A DNA stretch of 29,098 nucleotides, from assembly GCA_900769945.1 (NCBI GenBank), contig CAAGIO010000037.1, positions 1-29,098 on the forward strand, written 5' to 3'. The stretch is from Bacteroidales bacterium (GTDB taxonomy: Bacteria > Bacteroidota > Bacteroidia > Bacteroidales > F082). Position 1 is the first letter of the stretch. Every line of letters starts with the position of its first letter. Positions 24,669-29,098 of this stretch are shown piece after piece. The notes under the pieces are model-generated. The model was not told the DNA's origin. It ran no database searches and saw only the letters and a list, made by a program, of their open reading frames with translations. The translations under genes were made by a program, and so were the position numbers.

Positions 24669-25853
24669 TTACTTCACAGATTTTCCTATTTCAACACCGA
24701 GTTGGTAGAGTTTCTGGATATCTTCATCTTTGATAGGTGCGCCTTTGACTTCAATATTCTCACCGATGACGTTCCATTTGCATTTCTCTGCAGTATCTTT
24801 GAGGACTTTTAGGCCGCCTCCGCACCAAGTAGCACCGCCGAACAGGCCATAAACTTTGTTTTGAGGTTTATATTCAGCGAGTTCATGAAGTAGGATTGTC
24901 ATATTTGGGAAGATGCTGCCGTAGTGGGACGATGCGCCGAGCACCACGCCTTTATATTTCCAAATATCGCTGATGATGAAAGATGACTCTGTTTTTGACA
25001 CGTCATAAACCTTAATATTTTTAACACCTGCGTCGGCCACGCCTCTTGCGATGATGTCGGCCATTCTGCCGGTGTTGCCATACATTGAGCCATAAGCGAT
25101 TACCACGCCTTCTTCGCCTTCGTGTGTGCTCCATTTGACGTAGCGGTCGATGACCCATTTGAGGTTAGATCTCCAGATGAGGCCATGTGAAGGGGCAATC
25201 ATCTTGATATCGAGTGGTCCGACTTTTTGGATAGCCTTCAATGCGCTTGCTGCCACTTTGCCAACGATATTAGCATAATAGCGGCGCATATCGTCCTCAT
25301 AGAAGTCGAGGTTTGCCTCGTCATCGAAGATGCAGCCGTTCAAGGCGCCGAATCCACCGAAGGCGTCGTTAGAGAACACTATCTTCGTCTTCTGTTCATA
25401 AGTCACCATTGACTCAGGCCAGTGGCACATCGGGGCGGTGAAGAATTGAAGTGTATGAGAACCAATGCACAATGTCTCGCCATCAGCTATTACCTTTTTA
25501 TTATTAATAGGACCGTAGAAATTTTCAAGAGGGCCGAAAGTCTTGGAGTTACCTATGACAACAACATCAGGATATTCGCGTATTATAGCACCTATAGAGC
25601 CGCTGTGGTCCGGTTCGTCATGATTTACGACGAGGTAGTCGATTTTTCTGTCGCCAAGGATATTCTTGATTTGGCAGAGATGCTGCGCCATAAACTCAGG
25701 CTCCACAGGGTCGATAAGTGTAACCTTGTCATCAACAATAAGATATGAGTTATAAGAAACGCCATTGGGCAGTTCAAGATGGTTCTCAAATAGTTCTGTA
25801 CGGCGGTCGTTCACTCCGACGTAAAAGATATTTTCAGCTAATGTAATTCTCAT
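24669..25853 (-). CDS. fprA: FprA-family flavodiiron protein
   Basis: A 394-residue cytosolic flavodiiron enzyme that reduces O2 to water and/or NO to N2O. Residues 1-245 form the beta-lactamase-like domain with the diiron ligands visible: His78, Glu80, Asp82 and His83 in NHDEPDHSG, His144 in APMCHWPESM, Asp163 in FSNDAFGG and His223 in SHGLIW. About 250-394 is the flavodoxin domain; its FMN phosphate loop is GSMYGNTGRMA (255-265). All ligands are intact. No C-terminal rubredoxin is fused, which fits the separate rubredoxin and reductase genes upstream. It follows the reductase-rubredoxin fusion by 18 bases and abuts mgsA. Confidence 0.95.
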   Translation of the reverse strand: MRITLAENIFYVGVNDRRTELFENHLELPNGVSYNSYLIVDDKVTLIDPVEPEFMAQHLCQIKNILGDRKIDYLVVNHDEPDHSGSIGAIIREYPDVVVIGNSKTFGPLENFYGPINNKKVIADGETLCIGSHTLQFFTAPMCHWPESMVTYEQKTKIVFSNDAFGGFGALNGCIFDDEANLDFYEDDMRRYYANIVGKVAASALKAIQKVGPLDIKMIAPSHGLIWRSNLKWVIDRYVKWSTHEGEEGVVIAYGSMYGNTGRMADIIARGVADAGVKNIKVYDVSKTESSFIISDIWKYKGVVLGASSHYGSIFPNMTILLHELAEYKPQNKVYGLFGGATWCGGGLKVLKDTAEKCKWNVIGENIEVKGAPIKDEDIQKLYQLGVEIGKSVK

Positions 25854-25871
25854 TTAGTAAAAGTATTATTG

Positions 25872-26471
25872 TTATTTTTTTTCAAAGCTATCTCTTCCAT
25901 GTTTACATATCGGGCAGATAAAGCCTTCCGGAAGAGTGTCGCCTTCATAAACATAGCCGCAAACATTGCACACCCAGCAGCCTTTTGAAACGGTTTTTTG
26001 GGGTTTGATGTGTTTCTGATAGTAATCGTATGTCACTGACTCTACGTCGCTAACCCTTTGGGCGTCAATAATATCTGCGATAAACATCGTATGAGTGCCG
26101 AGGTCTATGGTTTTGACGGTGCGGCAGGAGAAGTACGAGTTGATATGATTTTGCAAATAGATGACATTATTAGCGGAGCGGTTATGCTGTGTTAGTGGGT
26201 CAAACTTCCTCACGTTCTTTCCTGACTGAAAACCAAAGTGCTGGAAGACGGAGAACGGGGTCTCTTTTGTCAGCACATTAACATTAAACACGCACGAGTC
26301 AATGATGAGGTCGTGCGTGTGGTTTTTCTTGTTCACTACTATCGACAGCCGGCACGGCTCGCTTGTAACCTGTTGCATGGTGTTGATAATGCAGCCGTTA
26401 TCGATACCGTCGTAGTTTGTAGTCAGGACATAGAGGCCGTAACTTACATTAAATAAAGCTCTTGTGTCCAT
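25872..26471 (-). CDS. Flavin reductase domain fused to a C-terminal rubredoxin
   Basis: 199 residues. Positions 1-150 match the FMN-binding flavin reductase-like split barrel (VSYGLYVLTTNYDGIDNGCI, SIVVNKKNHTHDLI, FSCRTVKTIDLGTHTMFIAD). After a short linker with KPQK, a compact rubredoxin follows with Fe ligands Cys168, Cys171, Cys186 and Cys189 (WVCNVCGYVYEGDTLPEGF, then CPICK). The spacing between cysteine pairs is short, as in rubrerythrin-type rather than classical rubredoxins. It likely passes electrons from reduced flavin or nicotinamide to the flavodiiron protein encoded next, related in concept to high-molecular-weight rubredoxin in acetogens. 15 bases after the rubredoxin gene. Confidence 0.92.
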   Translation of the reverse strand: MDTRALFNVSYGLYVLTTNYDGIDNGCIINTMQQVTSEPCRLSIVVNKKNHTHDLIIDSCVFNVNVLTKETPFSVFQHFGFQSGKNVRKFDPLTQHNRSANNVIYLQNHINSYFSCRTVKTIDLGTHTMFIADIIDAQRVSDVESVTYDYYQKHIKPQKTVSKGCWVCNVCGYVYEGDTLPEGFICPICKHGRDSFEKK

Positions 26472-26486
26472 TTCAGTACAAAATAA

Positions 26487-26645
26487 TTATTCTTCTGAGA
26501 ACTGGTCTGTACCTACTCCGCAGAGAGGACATGTCCAGTCTTCTGGAAGTTGTTCAAAAGGAGTACCTGGAGCGATGCCGTTTTCTGGATCGCCAACTTC
26601 TGGGTCATAAACGTAACCGCAGACATCACAAACGTATTTTGCCAT
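26487..26645 (-). CDS. Rubredoxin
   Basis: A 52-residue electron-transfer protein with one Fe(Cys)4 site. It begins MAKYVCDVCGYVYDPEVG and ends with CPLCGVGTDQFSEE; ligands are Cys6, Cys9, Cys39 and Cys42, the classic CxxCG ... CPLCG pattern, and the aromatic core residues Tyr11, Tyr13 and Trp37 are present. Full family length (52-54). It lies nine bases after the DHODH-like gene and 15 before the reductase-rubredoxin fusion, so it is a natural electron donor for the flavodiiron protein encoded downstream. Confidence 0.96.
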   Translation of the reverse strand: MAKYVCDVCGYVYDPEVGDPENGIAPGTPFEQLPEDWTCPLCGVGTDQFSEE

Positions 26646-26654
26646 AATAATAAG

Positions 26655-27635
26655 TTAATTTAAATCGTTATTTCTTCTTAAATATTGTAATCTTTCAAAA
26701 ACCTTAATGTCTTCAGGGGCGTTGCATCTGCCTCTGAAATCGTTGATACAGGACATGTTATGTTTGTCCATCCAGCCTTTCACACCAGAGATAATATCCT
26801 CGATATGGTTGATGCCGTTTTTATATAATGTGCTGCACAGCTGCACCGTTGTCGCGCCTCCAAGTAGTTGGCGTACAACATCTTCCGAAGAGAAGACACC
26901 TGTAGTGGCCGACAATGAGCAAGGGATTTTCCTCGCAGAGAGCAGAGAGATCCATCTTAGAGCCTCGCTATTCTCCTCCGGAACCGAGATGGCTGAGCCC
27001 GGCACCACCCTCATCTTCTCGATGTCTATAGTGGTGTTGTAGAACCTGTTGAATAGTACAAGCCCGGCAGCACCTGCCTCTGCAAGACGGAACGCCATGT
27101 TCTCTATGTTGGTGAAATGATTGCCAATCTTCACAGCCACTGGAATACTAACGCTCTTCTTTACCTCGTTAAAGATAGCAATAACCTCATTCTCAATCTG
27201 TTGCGACAAGACATCCTTATCAAATGGAGATATCGCTATGTTCAACTCTATAGCATCAGCACCCGCTTCCTGCATCTCCTTTGCAAACTGAGTCCACTCT
27301 CCCTTGTCAGTACAGTTTATGCTCGCAATTATCGGAATATCAACAGCTTTCTTCGCCTCCCTAATCAACTTCTCATAAATGCCAATTTCGTTGCCGCGCA
27401 TGAACGTCTTTACATATACATCATAATCAGGGTCCATCGCATATAATTCCATCGCACTCTGCTCCTTCTTGATGTCAGATAATATCTGCTCCTCAAAAAG
27501 AGACTTCAAGACAACAGCTCCAGCACCCGCCTTCGCACAATTTATTATTCCTTCAATAGTGCCTGTAAATGTTGAACTTCCAACAATAATCGGATTCTTT
27601 AACTTCAATCCAAGGTATGTAGTAGTTAAATCCAT
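26655..27635 (-). CDS. Dihydroorotate dehydrogenase-like protein
   Basis: A 326-residue TIM-barrel flavoprotein of the DHODH/PreA superfamily, common in Bacteroidota and usually annotated only as DHODH-like. It has the N-terminal MDLTTTYLGLKLKNPIIVGS, AGAGAVVLKSLFEEQ (36-50), and FMN-binding strands SIPVAVKIG and a C-terminal GGATTVQLCSTLY. The strand that in true DHODH carries the catalytic SCPN reads ELNIAISPFD (130-139), so the usual Cys/Ser base is not in its place. It is the first gene of the operon, and no pyr gene is near. A flavin oxidoreductase feeding rubredoxin is a reasonable inference; genuine pyrimidine synthesis is less likely. Confidence 0.88.
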   Translation of the reverse strand: MDLTTTYLGLKLKNPIIVGSSTFTGTIEGIINCAKAGAGAVVLKSLFEEQILSDIKKEQSAMELYAMDPDYDVYVKTFMRGNEIGIYEKLIREAKKAVDIPIIASINCTDKGEWTQFAKEMQEAGADAIELNIAISPFDKDVLSQQIENEVIAIFNEVKKSVSIPVAVKIGNHFTNIENMAFRLAEAGAAGLVLFNRFYNTTIDIEKMRVVPGSAISVPEENSEALRWISLLSARKIPCSLSATTGVFSSEDVVRQLLGGATTVQLCSTLYKNGINHIEDIISGVKGWMDKHNMSCINDFRGRCNAPEDIKVFERLQYLRRNNDLN

Positions 27636-27655
27636 AGTATCTCTATTTTAACATA

Positions 27656-27663
27656 CAAAAATA
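27656..27663 (-). promoter_or_regulatory. -7 promoter element of the rubredoxin/flavodiiron operon
   Basis: On the minus strand TATTTTTG fits TAnnTTTG, 21 bases before the ATG at 27635. A TTTG at 27687-27690 lies 23 bases upstream, slightly long for a -33. Confidence 0.55.
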
Positions 27664-27855
27664 CAATTAATTTTTTGTTCAACTAACAAATTTCATTTTT
27701 TTAATGAAAATTATTTTATCCTTTCATTATCAAATAGTTAACATTAATATTCGACATTTTCTAAAACATCTTCCTCCTTCCACCTATCGTTTTTTTTCTT
27801 CCTCTCATCAAAACAATTGACCATGTTATGCGTTATATTCAAAAATATTTTAGTC

Positions 27856-28290
27856 ATGAAAAAAACTATATTTGCTCTTTTCTCCATCCTAATAATGGGG
27901 ATAACTGTCTATGGACAGAAAAAGATAATTGATTTTGAACAACTTCCGGCAGAAGCCAAACAGTTTGTGAAAACGAACTTCCCGAATGAGACGGTGTCGG
28001 TGGTCTCAATGGAAACAAAAGCGTTCGACACCGAATATGATGTGCGCCTTTCCGACAACACTAAAATCGAGTTCGACAAGGACGGGAAATGGGAAGATGT
28101 GAAAAACAAAATCCATTGCCTGCCAACTAATTTCCTGCTTCCCGACATCAGAAACTTCCTCGAGGCAAAACATCCCGGTAATTGTATTAAAGAGGTGGAA
28201 CGCGTCCGATATAAGATAAAAGTTGAAACAGCTAACGGCATCGAATTGATTTTCAATAATGACGGAGCTTTCATCGAATACGACGACTGA
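27856..28290 (+). CDS. PepSY-like (BLIP-like) secreted protein
   Basis: 144 residues with a signal peptide (MKKTIFALFSILIMGITVYG, cleaved before or after QKK). Two PepSY-like units follow: the first has FEQLPAEAKQFVKTNFPNE and the strand pair YDVRLSDNTKIEFDKDGKW; the second has PDIRNFLEAKHPGNCIKEVE and KVETANGIELIFNNDG. These two-repeat proteins are common in Bacteroidota; they are periplasmic and their function is unknown, perhaps inhibition or chaperoning of proteases by analogy with PepSY. An earlier in-frame TTG at 27817 would add 13 residues ahead of a good signal peptide and is rejected. Single gene, no clear promoter. Confidence 0.9.
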   Translation: MKKTIFALFSILIMGITVYGQKKIIDFEQLPAEAKQFVKTNFPNETVSVVSMETKAFDTEYDVRLSDNTKIEFDKDGKWEDVKNKIHCLPTNFLLPDIRNFLEAKHPGNCIKEVERVRYKIKVETANGIELIFNNDGAFIEYDD

Positions 28291-28305
28291 TGACAGTCCA
28301 CACTA

Positions 28306-28333
28306 TCACCCCGACAAAATAACGTTGGGGTGA
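28306..28333 (+). terminator. Hairpin after the PepSY-like gene
   Basis: TCACCCCGAC (28306-28315) and GTTGGGGTGA (28324-28333) pair over ten positions with one G-T around an eight-base loop, 15 bases after the stop. It lacks a T-run, so it may act with other factors. Confidence 0.65.
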
Positions 28334-28765
28334 CATCTTCATAACGACCTCACCGACCTTATTAATACATTACAACATTCATTTGACCGCAATTAAAACA
28401 CCCTTCTCCTGCACTCCTTTTATAAAACTCATAAAATCCAAGTTATTTCAAAAACATCTTGCAACAAGAGTTTCTATCTCAAAAAACACTCGCCTTTACT
28501 GCCCAAACATCACCTCTCTCACCAAAACCTCATGCCATTATTCTTGCTGATTTACCATGGAACCCGTTCCAAATTATGACACACCTTCTTGTTCCGTAAC
28601 GCGTCGTTATCTTAAAATTTATTCACATTCTTCATAACTAAAACAATATCAATATTTTAAATCTAAAAAACTCATCATATTCTTTTTTAACATCACCTTA
28701 TATTAAAAAATAATTATTGTTGATAACTTAATGAAATATATGGGCATTGACAAGATAAAAAGTTG
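28334..28765. other. Long non-coding stretch, C-rich and G-poor on the plus strand
   Basis: About 430 bases without a protein-like frame. From 28334 to about 28560 G is rare on the plus strand while C is common; the rest is very AT-rich. No tRNA or conserved RNA fold was recognised. The last part leads into the promoter of the gene at 28801. Confidence 0.4.
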
Positions 28766-28773
28766 TAATTTTG
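28766..28773 (+). promoter_or_regulatory. -7 promoter element of the repeat-rich gene
   Basis: TAATTTTG fits TAnnTTTG, followed by CAGCCCC, 27 bases before the ATG at 28801. ATTG at 28746-28749 is a possible -33 with a short 16-base spacer. Confidence 0.6.
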
Positions 28774-28800
28774 CAGCCCCAAATAATTAATATCAAAACA

Positions 28801-29098
28801 ATGAATAACGAAGAAAGAAGTGGGAAACGTCAACATGTTTCCAGAAGAAAAACTGCTGAGGTGAAGAGGTACAGCGATGAGAGATTAGAGCAGTTTGAGA
28901 AAGAGAAGAATCGCCGAGAGGGCGATGAGACAAGAAGTGAAAGAAGGCCTTTCGGGAGATTTGAGGAAAGAGACGAGAGAAGAGGCTTTGGCAGAAGAGA
29001 CGACGACCGCGGCGAGAGAAGAGGCTTCGGCAGAAGAGACGACGACCGTGGCGAGAGAAGAGGCTTCGGCAGAAGAGACGACGACCGTGGCGAGAGAA
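28801..29098 (+). CDS. Partial gene: charged repeat N-terminus, probably of a pseudouridine synthase
   Basis: An ATG frame that stays open to the window edge (99 complete codons). It starts MNNEERSGKRQHVSRRKTA, continues with alternating acidic and basic residues, and then enters a 13-residue repeat RRGFGRRDDDRGE from residue 60. There is no folded domain within the visible part. Low-complexity Arg/Gly/Asp N-terminal extensions of this type precede the RsuA/RluB-type pseudouridine synthase domain in many Bacteroidales, and they also occur in RNA helicases and other RNA-binding proteins. RNA binding is a safe inference; the specific product is a guess. Its start is supported by a -7 box 27 bases upstream. 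Confidence 0.75.
   Translation, partial: MNNEERSGKRQHVSRRKTAEVKRYSDERLEQFEKEKNRREGDETRSERRPFGRFEERDERRGFGRRDDDRGERRGFGRRDDDRGERRGFGRRDDDRGER
28978..29098 (+). repeat. 39-nt in-frame tandem repeat
   Basis: Three complete units at 28978-29016, 29017-29055 and 29056-29094 and the start of a fourth, differing at only two C/T positions (TTT/TTC and CGC/CGT). They code for RRGFGRRDDDRGE. The near-perfect DNA identity points to recent expansion by slippage or unequal crossover. Confidence 0.95.

Noticed and set aside
28390..28460. Tiny minus-strand frame MSFIKGVQEKGVLIAVK
   Set aside because: Seventeen codons with no promoter or ribosome site, inside a skewed non-coding block; not distinguishable from chance.
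28978..29098. Regular 39-nt repeats as a CRISPR array
   Set aside because: Units are contiguous with no spacers, stay in frame inside an open reading frame and have a supported start and promoter upstream.

Overview
This window looks like a chromosomal segment of a Bacteroidota bacterium, most likely an anaerobic member of the Bacteroidales. The evidence is a PorW/SprE-type type IX secretion lipoprotein, a GLPGLI protein paired with a TonB-dependent receptor that starts with a carboxypeptidase-regulatory-like domain, PepSY-like and DUF4249/DUF4221-like lipoproteins, very AT-rich intergenic DNA, and repeated matches to the Bacteroidota promoter -7 element TAnnTTTG directly upstream of genes. 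A flavodiiron/rubredoxin operon fits an anaerobe that meets oxygen or nitric oxide. No tRNA, rRNA or CRISPR array was recognised.

Layout. 1-510: decayed IS4-like transposase, ending at a hairpin shared with convergent dnaK. 544-3692 (-): dnaK and a surface-type lipoprotein. 3968-6540 (+): panB with an RluA-family pseudouridine synthase, then a BIG2-type lipoprotein with a clear terminator. 6744-12674 (-): an accessory envelope region holding a GLPGLI gene overlapping a TonB-dependent receptor gene interrupted by one in-frame TAG, and a three-gene lipoprotein operon. Each of these two units is preceded by a copy of the same roughly 88-bp promoter-bearing repeat. 13012-20425 (+): a tightly packed run of porW/sprE, bactofilin, a 4-TM AtpI-like protein, folE, a Bax-inhibitor-1 family protein, fabD and an S41 protease. 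20459-21399 (+): DUF177(YceD)-rpmF with its own promoter and terminator. 21599-23869 (-): a short UvrA paralogue lacking the UvrB-binding insertion. 24185-27663 (-): a five-gene operon of DHODH-like protein, rubredoxin, flavin reductase-rubredoxin fusion, flavodiiron protein and methylglyoxal synthase, ended by a strong terminator. 27856-29098 (+): a PepSY-like protein, then the start of a gene with a 39-nt in-frame repeat, cut by the window edge.

How the parts work together. Housekeeping functions (DnaK, PanB, FolE, FabD, L32) are interleaved with envelope functions. The most coherent system is the rubredoxin/flavodiiron operon: flavin reductase and rubredoxin modules would pass electrons to the diiron centre that reduces O2 or NO. 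The least explained part is 10283-12674, where three uncharacterised lipoproteins, one with a CxxC motif, share a duplicated promoter with the GLPGLI/receptor module. I did not find a clearly new defence or mobile system; the strongest leads are the duplicated promoter with its variable A-tract, the in-frame amber codon, and the operon that couples methylglyoxal synthase to oxygen/NO detoxification.
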